From NCBI RefSeq assembly GCF_011046245.1, contig NZ_CP049241.1, positions 2,806,001 through 2,870,000 of the forward strand: 64,000 bases of DNA, in the 5' to 3' direction. Source of the stretch: Allorhizobium pseudoryzae (GTDB taxonomy: Bacteria; Pseudomonadota; Alphaproteobacteria; Rhizobiales; Rhizobiaceae). Both the position numbers and the translations under genes were made by a program. Positions within the stretch are counted from its first letter, which is position 1. Each line of letters opens with the position of its first letter. Below the pieces are notes generated by a model, which worked only from the letters and a program-made list of their open reading frames with translations, ran no database searches and was not told where the DNA came from. Positions 10,771 through 21,000 of the stretch are shown in pieces.

Positions 10771-11934
10771 ATGAGTGCTAAGCGTAAGGCGGCCGATGAA
10801 CGGCCCGCGACAATCGAGATGGCAACGGCTGCCGATGGCGCGGAACGTGTTGTGCTCTCCGGCGACTGGCGCAATCGTGGCATTGGTGCTGTCGTATCCG
10901 ATGTCACCCGGCTGGAGAAAAGCCACGGTGACGGTCGGCTGGTGGTGGACGCGTCGGGCATCGGCCTCGTCGATACCTCCGGTGCCTGGCTGATTCGCCG
11001 GATGATTCTGCGCCAGCAGGCGGCCGGTCGTGACGTGGAACTGACCGGTGCCACCGAGACGCTGTCCGAACTCATCGATGCTCTGCCGCAGCACGAACCG
11101 AAAGGTCCGCCCGAGCCCCAGGATGATCGGTCCCTGTTTCAGAAGATTTTCGAGCCGCCGGGCAAGGTGATTGCGAGCCTCGCCGACGATGCGGTGGCCG
11201 GCATGCATATTCTGGGTTCGGCGGTGGCCGGTGCGCAGGTGAAGCTCGGCCGCGGCTCCGGTGTGTCGGCGGCCTCCGTCGTCACCCATATCGACCGCAT
11301 GGGCGTGCGCGCCGTGCCGATCATCGTTCTCATGTCCTTCCTGATCGGCGCGATCATTGCCCAGCAGGGCGCCTTCCAGCTGCGCTATTTCGGTGCCGAG
11401 CTGTTCGTCGTCGATCTCGTCGGCATTCTGCAATTGCGCGAAATCGGGGTGCTGCTGACCGCGATCATGATCGCCGGCCGTTCCGGCAGTGCCATCACGG
11501 CGGAAATCGGCTCGATGAAGATGCGCGAGGAGATCGACGCGCTGACGGTGATCGGCCTCAACCCGGTCGGCGTGCTGGTGTTTCCGCGGCTGGTGGCGCT
11601 GACGATCGCCTTGCCGCTTCTGACGATCATCGCCAATTTTGCAGCGCTTTATGGTGCCGCGATCGTGGCCTGGGCCTATTCCGGCATTACGTTCGAAACC
11701 TTCGTCTCGCGCCTGCACGAGGCGGTGGATTACTCCTCCGTCGCCGCGGGCATGATCAAGGCGCCGTTCATGGCCCTTGCCATCGGCATTGTTTCTGCTG
11801 TCGAAGGCATGAAGGTGGGCGGCAGCGCCGAATCGCTCGGGCAGCACGTCACCTCATCCGTGGTGAAATCCATTTTCGTCGTCATCCTGATGGATGCGCT
11901 TTTCGCGATCTTCTATTCCGCGATTGATTTTTAG
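10771..11934 (+). CDS. mlaE: MlaE-family lipid ABC transporter permease with STAS domain
   Basis: The product has 387 residues: an N-terminal STAS-like domain (about 1-110; DASGIGLVDTSGAWL) fused to the MlaE permease domain (about 135-387) with five to six membrane segments, including the conserved GRSGSAITAEIGSMKMREEIDAL loop region. MlaE forms the inner-membrane channel of phospholipid transport between inner and outer membranes. The fused STAS domain is common in alphaproteobacteria and replaces a separate MlaB. The operon continues with the ATPase 7 bp downstream. Confidence 0.9.
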   Translation: MSAKRKAADERPATIEMATAADGAERVVLSGDWRNRGIGAVVSDVTRLEKSHGDGRLVVDASGIGLVDTSGAWLIRRMILRQQAAGRDVELTGATETLSELIDALPQHEPKGPPEPQDDRSLFQKIFEPPGKVIASLADDAVAGMHILGSAVAGAQVKLGRGSGVSAASVVTHIDRMGVRAVPIIVLMSFLIGAIIAQQGAFQLRYFGAELFVVDLVGILQLREIGVLLTAIMIAGRSGSAITAEIGSMKMREEIDALTVIGLNPVGVLVFPRLVALTIALPLLTIIANFAALYGAAIVAWAYSGITFETFVSRLHEAVDYSSVAAGMIKAPFMALAIGIVSAVEGMKVGGSAESLGQHVTSSVVKSIFVVILMDALFAIFYSAIDF

Positions 11935-11941
11935 GAGCCTC

Positions 11942-12778
11942 ATGGCCGTTCTGGAGACCGATACAGCCGAGACAACGCACCCGGACGATGACCGGGTGGT
12001 TTTGTCCGTGCGCGATCTGACGGTGGCGTTCGGCTCGAAGACCGTGCTCGACCATCTCGACCTCGATGTCTATCGCGGCGAGATCCTCGGTTTCGTCGGA
12101 GCCTCTGGCACCGGCAAGTCGGTCCTGATGCGCACCGTGCTTCGGCTGGTGCCGCACCGCTCCGGCTCGATCCGCATTCTCGGCATCGATTACGAGAACG
12201 CCGACAGCCAGGCCCGCATGTCGCTCGACATGCGCATGGGCGTACTCTTCCAGCACGGCGCGCTGTTTTCCTCGCTGACGGTGAAGGAGAACATCCAGGT
12301 GCCGATGCGGGAATATCTCGACCTGCCGCAGTCGCTGATGGATGAACTCGCTTATCTCAAGATCGAGATGGTGGGCTTGGCCGCGGATGCGGCGGACAAA
12401 TACCCGTCCGAACTCTCCGGCGGCATGATCAAGCGCGCAGCGCTGGCCCGGGCCTTGGCGCTCGACCCCGACCTCGTCTTCCTCGACGAGCCGACCTCGG
12501 GTCTCGACCCGATCGGTGCCGCCGAATTCGATCAATTGATCGCAAGGCTGCGCGACACGCTGGGCCTGACCGTCTATATGGTGACGCACGACCTCGACAG
12601 CCTGTTTTCCGTCTGCGACCGGATTGCGGTTCTGGGCGAGAAGCGGGTTCTGGTCGAGGGCACGCTGGATGACATGCTCGCCTGCGACGATGCCTGGGTT
12701 CAATCCTATTTCCGGGGTAAGCGGGCCCGGTCAATCGTAAACGACGACGCGTCCCACAGCGCGGCGCCAGGAAAGTAA
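11942..12778 (+). CDS. mlaF: MlaF-family ABC transporter ATPase
   Basis: The 278-residue ATPase has Walker A GASGTGKS at residues 53-60, the Q-loop in FQHGALFSSLTV, signature LSGGMIKRAALARA, Walker B LVFLDEPTSGLDP and the switch His in VTHD. The LSGGM signature and FQ(H/S)GALF region are characteristic of MlaF/TtgA-type lipid transport ATPases. The ATG at 11942 is preceded by AGGAG. It powers the MlaE permease encoded immediately upstream and is followed 5 bp later by the MCE protein. Confidence 0.92.
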   Translation: MAVLETDTAETTHPDDDRVVLSVRDLTVAFGSKTVLDHLDLDVYRGEILGFVGASGTGKSVLMRTVLRLVPHRSGSIRILGIDYENADSQARMSLDMRMGVLFQHGALFSSLTVKENIQVPMREYLDLPQSLMDELAYLKIEMVGLAADAADKYPSELSGGMIKRAALARALALDPDLVFLDEPTSGLDPIGAAEFDQLIARLRDTLGLTVYMVTHDLDSLFSVCDRIAVLGEKRVLVEGTLDDMLACDDAWVQSYFRGKRARSIVNDDASHSAAPGK

Positions 12779-12783
12779 GAGCC

Positions 12784-14154
12784 ATGGAAACTAAAGCCAA
12801 TTACGCCCTTGTCGGCTTCTTCACGCTGCTGGTCGTTCTTGCCGCCTTCGGCTTCGTCTACTGGATGGCCCAGTATGGCCGCGGCGGACCGACCGCTGAA
12901 CTCGCGATCCGCATTCCAGGCTCGGCCAACGGTCTTTCGGTGGGCTCCGCCGTCCGCTTCAACGGCATTGCGGTGGGGACCGTGCGCAACCTGCGCATCG
13001 ATCCGGATGATCCGCGCTATTCGATCGCCTTTACCGAGGTGCAGACGACGGCGCCCGTTTATCCGTCCACCAAGGCGGTTCTAGAAGTGCAGGGCCTGAC
13101 CGGCGCGGCCTATATCGAACTCTCCGGCGGCAATACGGGCGAGGAAAACCTGCTGAAGAAGGCGGAGGAGACCGGACGCCCGGCGGTGCTGATCGCCGAT
13201 CAATCGAGCGTGACGAACCTTCTCGCCACCGCCGACAAGATTTTGCAGCGTGCCGATGACGCGATCGGCCAGATCCAGGGCTTTGTCACTGACGCGCGTG
13301 GTCCGCTGACGCAGACAATCCGCCATGCGGAAACCTTCACCGCAGCGCTCAGCGAGAATTCCGGCGCAATCGACGAATTCCTGCAGAGCCTGTCGTCGCT
13401 GTCCGGCACCTTCAATACGGTCTCCGAGCGTCTTGATTCGACGCTGAGTGCCGTCGATAGCCTGGTCCGCGCCGTCGATGCGCAGAAGGTGAACAACATC
13501 CTCGCCAACGCCGAAAAGGTTTCCGGCGACGTGGCCAATGCGACGGGACAGCTGGGCGATATCATGACCGAGGTGCGAGATGCAGCCTCGGGCTTCAACC
13601 AGGCGAGTGCCGATGCGCAGGTGGTGCTGAAGCGCGCCGACAGCCTATTGGCCGCCGTCGATCCCGATCAGGTGAACCGCGCCGTGTCGGATATCACCGC
13701 AGCCTCTGCCGATGCGCGAGGCGCGATTGCCTCGGCACGCGATGTCGTGGATGGGGTTGCCGGCAAACGCGACGAGATCAACCGGGCGATCGAAAACTTC
13801 ACCGAATTGGCGGAGAAGCTGAACCAGGCCTCGAACCGCGTCGACGGCATTCTCGCCAAGGTCGATGGCATGGTGAGCGGTGCGGACGACCAGGGCCTGT
13901 TCGCAGAGGCGCAGAAGACGCTCGAATCGATCCGCGCCACCGCCGACAACCTGAACACCCGTATCGGTCCGATTGCCGACAATCTGACCCGCTTCTCCGG
14001 CACCGGCCTGCGCGACGTGCAGTCGCTGATCACCGATACGCGCCAGGCGGTGGACAATCTCAACCGCACCATCACCAATTTCGACCAGAACCCGCAGCGC
14101 TTGATCTTTGGCGGCGAGACCGTCAAGGAATATGACGGCAGGACGCGGCGCTGA
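12784..14154 (+). CDS. mlaD: MCE/MlaD-family lipid-binding protein
   Basis: The 456-residue protein has one N-terminal membrane anchor (about 8-30), an MCE domain (about 38-115; GSANGLSVGSAVRFNGIAVG) and a long helical C-terminal region (about 130-440). That region holds many repeated amphipathic stretches ending in the short DNLNRTITNFDQNPQ segment seen in this family. It should form a hexameric periplasmic ring or tube that passes lipids across the periplasm. It is much longer than E. coli MlaD (about 180 residues), closer to the YebT/PqiB-like long-tailed forms with a single MCE domain. Confidence 0.9.
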   Translation: METKANYALVGFFTLLVVLAAFGFVYWMAQYGRGGPTAELAIRIPGSANGLSVGSAVRFNGIAVGTVRNLRIDPDDPRYSIAFTEVQTTAPVYPSTKAVLEVQGLTGAAYIELSGGNTGEENLLKKAEETGRPAVLIADQSSVTNLLATADKILQRADDAIGQIQGFVTDARGPLTQTIRHAETFTAALSENSGAIDEFLQSLSSLSGTFNTVSERLDSTLSAVDSLVRAVDAQKVNNILANAEKVSGDVANATGQLGDIMTEVRDAASGFNQASADAQVVLKRADSLLAAVDPDQVNRAVSDITAASADARGAIASARDVVDGVAGKRDEINRAIENFTELAEKLNQASNRVDGILAKVDGMVSGADDQGLFAEAQKTLESIRATADNLNTRIGPIADNLTRFSGTGLRDVQSLITDTRQAVDNLNRTITNFDQNPQRLIFGGETVKEYDGRTRR

Positions 14155-14798
14155 TGACGAAGGGTAGAACAACGACCATGAGGGAGAAGACCGTGGCAAG
14201 CAATGTCGAGAGCCGTTCGATCCCGCGGATCCTCATCGTGCTGCCGCTGACCGCAGCACTGCTTGCCGGCTGCGGCACCAAGGCCAACAACGACACCTTC
14301 GATCTCTCCGTCTCGCCCATGGCGGATGGACCTTCCGCCCGTAACCGGCAGATCCTGGTGCCGGTGCCGACCGCGCTGAAATCGCTCGACAGTTCGCAGG
14401 TGCTGGTGCGCGTCTCGCCGTCGGAGATCCAGTATCTCGCAAACTCGCAGTGGGGCGACAGCCTGCCGCGCATGGTGCAGTCAAAGCTCGTGGAGGCGTT
14501 CGAAAACACCGGCAAGCTCGGCGGCGTCGGCCAGCCGGGGCAGGGGCTCGCGATCGACTATCAGGTCGTCACCGATATCCGCGCCTTCGAGATCGATACC
14601 AGCGGCGCCGATGTCGCCCGCGTCGAGATTTCGGCCAAAATCCTCAACGATCGCAATGGCAGTGTTCGGGCGCAAAAGGTGTTCCAGGCGAGCGTGCCGG
14701 TGCGCGGATCGGAGAACGCACAGTTCGTGGCGGCGATCAACACGGCCTTTGCGAAGGTCGGCGCCGAGATCGTGGATTGGACGCTGAAATCGCTCTGA
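14154..14798 (+). CDS. ABC-type transport auxiliary lipoprotein (PqiC/DUF330-like)
   Basis: The 214-residue product is an outer-membrane lipoprotein candidate: a signal peptide ending in the lipobox LLAGC (Cys at about 40), then one domain of the PqiC/ABC_trans_aux family. The start ATG at 14154 overlaps the MCE gene stop (TGATG); an ATG at 14178 is an alternative giving a shorter signal peptide. In related systems this lipoprotein is thought to receive or dock the MCE tube at the outer membrane, so it completes the four-gene lipid transport operon. Confidence 0.85.
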   Translation: MTKGRTTTMREKTVASNVESRSIPRILIVLPLTAALLAGCGTKANNDTFDLSVSPMADGPSARNRQILVPVPTALKSLDSSQVLVRVSPSEIQYLANSQWGDSLPRMVQSKLVEAFENTGKLGGVGQPGQGLAIDYQVVTDIRAFEIDTSGADVARVEISAKILNDRNGSVRAQKVFQASVPVRGSENAQFVAAINTAFAKVGAEIVDWTLKSL

Positions 14799-14830
14799 GG
14801 CGGAGCGCTTCTGAGAGCTGACATTTGCGA

Positions 14831-14857
14831 GGCCGGGATTTCGTTCCCGGCCTTTTT
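14831..14857 (+). terminator. Rho-independent terminator of the Mla operon
   Basis: The stem GGCCGGGA (14831-14838) pairs with TCCCGGCC (14845-14852), with a 6-base loop and TTTTT after it. It lies 32 bp after the lipoprotein stop. The rest of the 278-bp gap holds a degenerate palindromic half-element near 14938-14975 and the terminator of the opposite gene. Confidence 0.9.
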
Positions 14858-15020
14858 GCGTTCAGAAGCTCGCGGGTGCCGGGGATTGCTCCCTGCTGCT
14901 CTTGAGGTGGCCCAAAGTCTCGGTCAGGGCTTCCAGTCACCCCTCATCCCGCTGCCGCGACTTTCTGCCCTACCGCTCTGCTGGAGGGACTGCAAAAAAA
15001 AACGTTGCCCCCAAACGCAA

Positions 15021-15045
15021 ACGGCCGCCCGTTGAGGGCGGCCGT
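15021..15045 (-). terminator. Terminator of the GPR/RgsE-like gene
   Basis: A perfect 10-bp stem, ACGGCCGCCC and GGGCGGCCGT, with a 5-base loop lies 32 bp beyond the stop of the giant gene. On the minus strand it is followed by a moderately T-rich stretch and, a little further, a run of T (A run at 14994-15002). Confidence 0.8.
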
Positions 15046-15076
15046 CGCAAGATCAAGTGGTTTACCCGTCAGCGGC

Positions 15077-18000
15077 TCAGTTGAAGCGGCCGGAGGCGTG
15101 GGCCAGCATGGTGTAGACCTTGCCGGTGTCCGAGGTGAGGTAGCTTTGCGTCACGCTACGGTCACGGTCGGTGCGGGCGACGTCGGCCAGCAGCTTTTCG
15201 AAATCGGCGATATAACGATCGACGGCGGTGCGGAATTCCGGCTCGCGCTGGTACTTGCGCTGGATTTCGTCGAAGGTCTGCTGGCCCTTCAGCGTGTAGA
15301 GGCGACGGGTGAAGACGTCGCGCTCGCCGCGCTGGTAACGGCGCCAGAGCTCGACCGAGGCATCGTGATCGATGGCGCGGGCGATATCGACGGAGAGCGA
15401 ATTCAGCGATTCCACCATGTGACGCGGATTGCGCTGGTCACCGGCGCGCGGCTGCGGTTCGGCGGCACGCGGGGCTGGCTGGCGGGGCTGCGCCTCTGCC
15501 TGTTCTTCGCGCGAGGCGGCACGCAGCAGGTCGCTGATCCAGCCGCCGGTTTCCGAACGCGGGGCTTCCGGCTGGCGGGGGGTAACCGAGACGGTGCGCT
15601 CCGGCGGCAGGCTGCCGCGCAGGCCGTTGTCGGCGAGATCTGTGCGCGGTGCGGGCTGCGGCGGCGCGACGGGCGCCCGCGGTGGTGCCGCGTATTGCGC
15701 TGCCGGTGCTGCCTGCTGGCGCACGGGCGCCGGCTGCTGGGCCACAGGCTGCGGCGCGGGCTGAGGTGCCGGCTGGCGGGCGACCTGCGGAGCGGCCGGC
15801 TGCGGAGCCTGACGGGCCGGGGCGGGCTGCGAGACTTCCAGCGTCTGGGCCGACTTGCCGACGAGCGCCGAAATATCCTGCAGCGCCTTGATCTGTTCGG
15901 AGACGGCACGGCGCATGGCGGCCGCACTTTCCTTCGCCTCTTCCGGAAGATCGAAGGCACCGCGCTTCAGTTCCTGGCGGGTTTCGTCCAACTCGCGGCG
16001 GATGTCGCCGGCCGAGCGGCGGATCTCGTCCGTCGCACCGGAGAAGCGGGAAATGGCGTCTTCGACGGCCTGCTGCAGGGTGTCGCGCAGCTGCGCCGCG
16101 GCGAGATCGGATTTGCCGGCGGCATCCGAAAGCAGGCGGTCCACATCGGTGAGCGAACCGGCAACACCGGAGCGGATCTGCTCGGCGAGCTGGCGGGAGC
16201 GCTTTTCGGCCGAGGCGAGGGTGTTTTCGATCGACTGGGTTGCGTCTTCGCCGGCGCCCATCAGGGCGGCCCGCATGCCTTCGGCGGTCTTGGCGGCGCG
16301 CTGTTCCGTATCGCTCAGGCCACGGCCGATTTCGGCCAGCGACCCCTGGAGGTCGGCACGCAGGCGCTGGCCGACTTCCATCGTCCGCTCTTCCGTCTGG
16401 CGGAAGGCGCCATCCACGACGGTGGAGAGGTTGCGCATGTTGGCTTCGATCTCTTCCGACCGCTTGACGAGGCCGACGGAGAGGGAGCGCAGCGCATCCT
16501 GCCGTTCGCTGAGCGTGCTGGCGAGGTTGGACTGGGCGGCGCCCAGAAGTTCCGCCGCCTGGTCGAGCACGCGGGTGTATTCGTCGAAACGGCCGACAAT
16601 GCCGCCGACCTGGGTCAGCGTCTGGCCGGAAATGTGCGACAGCCGATCGACGTTGTTTTCGAGGAGACGGCTGGAGCTAGAGACCATGTCGGCCGCCTGG
16701 CTGGTCTTCTCGCTGAAGCGGCTGGCCGTCGCGTCGAGCTTCTGATCGGCGGCGGAGAGTTGTTCCGTCGCGCGGTCGATGGTGACGCCGATTTCGCGGG
16801 CGGCGGTTTCCACCAAAGCTGCGATGCCCGTATTGCTGTTTTCCAGGCGGGTGATGAGGTCGTTGACGTTGGCCGCCAGACCCTGCTCGACTTTGCGGAG
16901 CGCACCGGCTGCCTGCTGCGTCCGCTCGCCGATGGCCGAGAGCGTTTCGTTGGTCCGGGCGGTGATCGCCTCCACCAAGGCACCGTTTTCCTGGCGCAGG
17001 CGCTGGGCATTGAGCTGGGCCGCCGCCACGAGACGTTCGGTGCTTTCGCCGGCAGCCGATGCCAGGCGTTCGGCTGCGCTGCGCCCGGTTTCGGCATACT
17101 GATCGACGAGCGGCTTCGCCTTTTCGTCGATGAGGCGCGACAGTTCGGCCGAGCGCGAGGCGAGCATGGAGTTGAGGTCACGCGAGCGGTTGTCGAGGCT
17201 GGCGCGGATCGCTTCGCCGCGGGCTTCGAGGGCCTTGTCGACGGCAGCCATGGCGGCGTTGATTTCGCCGGCCGTCTGGGAGAGCGACGAGCGCAGCGTT
17301 TCGCTGTGGCCGGCGAGCGACTGATCGACCGACTGCAGCGCCGCGTTGACGTTATCTGCTGTCTGGGCGAGCGAGGTGCGGATGGCTTCGCCGCGGGCAT
17401 CGAGTTCGCGGCCGGCCTCGTCCAGCGAGCCGGTGATGTTGCCAACCTGCTGGCGCACCAGGTTTTCCGCCTCGGACACCTTGTGCATGATCGAATTGCC
17501 GGCTTCGGAGAAGGCCTGGGCGACGGCGGCGGCCTGGCCGGCCAGCCGGTTCTGCGTCTCGCCGATGCGGCCGGCAATCTCGCTCGAACGCTCTTCCAAG
17601 GCGCGGGCGAAATCGGCGTTGCGCGCTTCGACCTCGGTTGAGAACTGGGCACTCAGCCTGGAGAGTTCTTCCGCCGAGCGCATGGCTTCGGTGTCGAGTT
17701 CACGGGCCGCGGTCGTCACGGCGTCGCGCAGCGACGAGGCAAGCGAAGACGCCTTGCCTTCGATGGTGCGCGAGACGTTGTCGAGGCCGATGGTGATTGC
17801 CTTGTCCATCGTGGTCAGGCGTTCGTCGACACGCGCGGTTCCGCTGTCGAAGGCGCCGGTGATGCGCTCGCCCGCTTCGCCGGTGATGCGCTCGAAATCG
17901 GACGTGCCACGCTCCACGGTCTCCGTCAGGCGACCGAGGCTGGTGGCGCTGATGCGTTCCAGCTCGCTGGCACGCTCGGCCAGGCGTTCCGACAGGGTGC

Positions 18001-21000
18001 GTCCGGCGGTATCGACGACGCCGCTGACGGCTTCGACCTGAACCCGCATGCGGTCTTCCAGACCGGCAAACGTGCCTTCGATGCGACGGCCGGTTTCGTC
18101 CAGCGTGGAGGACACGCCGCCGACCGTCTGTTCGACGCGGCTGGAGAAAGAATCCGCCGAGGTGGAGATCTCGCGGGCAGCGTCACCCAACCGGCCGGCA
18201 ATATCGCCCGCGGTGTTGCGCAGACGCGCGTCGAGATCCTGACCGGCCGTGTCGATGATCCCGCGCAGATTGTCCTGCTGGGTCTCGAGCGACATTTCCA
18301 GCATTCCGGCGCTGGTCGCGATCGTCGTTCCAATGTTCGTCGCCTGATCGAAGAGCAGGTCGTTGATCTGTTCGTTGGCGTCGGAAAGCGTGCCGGCAAT
18401 CATCTGGCGCCGCTCGTCGAGCGTGGCGCGCAACTGGTCGTGGCGCTGGTCAAGCGTTTCGCCCATCTGCTGGTTGGCGGATGCGACGAGGCGCGACATC
18501 TTCTGCTCGCCCTCACCAAGCATTCCTTCGACGCGGGCAATGCCGTCGCCGAGGCTGGTCTCGAAACGCTCCGTGCCGGAGGAAAGGGCCGTCTCAATCC
18601 GGCCGGCAGCCGTGCCGACGCTGCGATCGATGACTTCGCTGCCGAAGGAGAGGGTGCGCGCGATTTCCGCATGGCGTTCGGACAGCGTGCGGTCGAGGCG
18701 CGCCTGGTTCTGCTCGTAGGTCTCGCGCAGCGCTTCGCCGCGGGCGGCAAAACTCTCGGCGATCCGGTTGTCGGCGGTATCGATGGTCGAGAGGATCGAG
18801 CTTGCCTTGTCGTCCAGGGCCGATGCGAAACGTTCCTCGCCGATGGCGAGCGACGTCGAGAGCGTGAGTGCGCGGTCGTCCAGCGTTTCGGCGATTCGGT
18901 CGCTTGCACCACCGACGATCTCGCCCAGGGTGTCGATCCGGCGGCCAAGATTACCCTCGATCCGGTCGTGACCCTTGGCGAGGGTGTCCGACATGGTTTC
19001 GATGCGGGTGTCGATGAGGTTCGACAGACGGTCCTCGTTGACCGACAGCGTGGTGGTCAGCGCCATGGTCCGGTCGTCGAAGGTTTCGGCGATGCGATCG
19101 CCGGCGCCACCGACGATCTCGCCGAGTTCGTTCATACGGCGGCCGAGATCGGTCTCGATGCGCTGCTGACCCTGGCTGAGGGTCTCGGACATGGTCTCGA
19201 TGCGGGTGTCGATGAGGTTCGACAGACGGTCCTCGTTGACCGACAGCGTGGTGGTGAGGGCAAAGGTCCGGTCGTCGAAGGTCTCAGCGATACGGTCGCC
19301 TGCGCCACCGACGATCTCGCCCAACTCGTTCATGCGGCGGCCGAGATCGGTCTCGATGCGCTGCTGACCCTGGCTGAGGGTCTCGGACATGGTCTCGATG
19401 CGGGTGTCGATGAGGTTCGACAGACGGTCCTCATTGACCGACAGCGTGGTGGTCAGCGCCATGGTCCGTTCGTCGAAGGTTTCGGCGATACGGTCGCCGG
19501 CACCACCAACGATTTCGCCGAGTTCGTTCATGCGGCGGCCGAGATCGGTCTCGATGCGCTGCTGACCCTGGCTGAGGGTCTCGGACATGGTTTCGATGCG
19601 GGTGTCGATGAGGTTCGACAGACGGTCCTCGTTCACCGACAGCGTGGTGGTGAGGGCAAAGGTCCGGTCGTCAAACGTCTCGGCGATGCGCTCGCCGGCG
19701 CCACCGACGATCTCGCCGAGTTCGTTGACGCGGCGACCGAGATCATCCTCGATCTGCTTCTGACCGCGGCTGAGCGTGTCGGACATCGTCTCGATGAGGC
19801 CCGTGAAGCGGTCCTCGTTGACCGAGAGCGTCGTCGTCAGCGCCTTGGTGCGGTCGTCGAAGGTCTCGGCGATGCGGTCACCGGCGCCGCCGACGATTTC
19901 GCCGAGTTCGTTCATGCGACGACCAAGATCGCCTTCAATCCGCTCGTGTCCGCGTGACAGAATGTCCGACATGCTGTCGATGCGCGTATCGAGCAGGCTG
20001 GAGAGACGCTCCGGTGCGCCGACCACTGCATTTTCCAGGGCTGCAGTCTTGGCGTCGAGCACCTCGGCAAACTGTTTCTGGCTGCCGGTGACGGCATCCA
20101 CGATGGCCGAGGATCGGTTGGAGACGGTTTCGGCAAACCGCGACTGGCTCTGGTCGAGTGCGCTGGTGAAGGCCGCCGTCTGCTCGCTCATCACGGCATC
20201 GATGCGCTCATGCGCGGTCGCGACATTTTCGGACAGCGTCGCCGACTGGACGGCGAGAGAGGTGGCGAGCTGAATGTTGCGGTCGTCGAGGTCGTCGATC
20301 AGGGCGCGCGAGCGGGTGTCGAAATCCTGGGTGAGCGTGCGGCTGCGTGTCTCGAGACCCTCGTTCAGTGCGCGGTTGCGCTCTTCCAGTTCTGCCGTCA
20401 GCTTGCGGGTGCGGCTGTCCAGAACCTCGCCGATCTGGCTGCTGCTGCGTTCCATTGCGGATTCCAGCAGTTCCTGGCTGGTGCCGAGGGTCGTGGCGAG
20501 CGTCAGCGAATGGTCGGTGAATGTGGAGCCGAGGCGTTCGATGCTCGTCGAGAGGATCCCCTCGATCGACTCCGAGCCGCCGTTGACGGTGGCGCTGATG
20601 CGGCTCAGGCTCTCGGTCAGCTTGGAGCCGAGCGTGCCGGCGCGGCTGTCGAAGGCACTGGTGAAATCGTCCAGCCCCCGGTCGAAGGTGGCGCTCAACT
20701 GGCCGATCGTTCCCTGCAGTCGTTCCTCGAACATGCCGGTGCGCAGGTCGAGATCCATGACCGTGTCGTCCGCCGCACTTTGCAGGCTCTGGCGGAAGCT
20801 TGCGCCCTTTTCCTCGAGAGAGCGGTTGAGGTTCGTCAGGACCGTGCCGAGCGTGCCGCCGATCGTGCGTTCGCCGCTTGTCAGCGTCTCGTTGATCTCG
20901 CGGGTGCGGGCGAGCAGCGTCTCGTTGAGCATGCGGGTGCGATCGGAGAGCGCTGCGTTGAGCTTCTCGGTGCTGGCATCGAGCGTCGAGGCGCGTGTCT

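Noticed and set aside
18830..19985. Possible CRISPR-like repeats
   Set aside because: The 198-bp units are contiguous coding repeats without unique spacers and with a repeat length far beyond CRISPR repeats.
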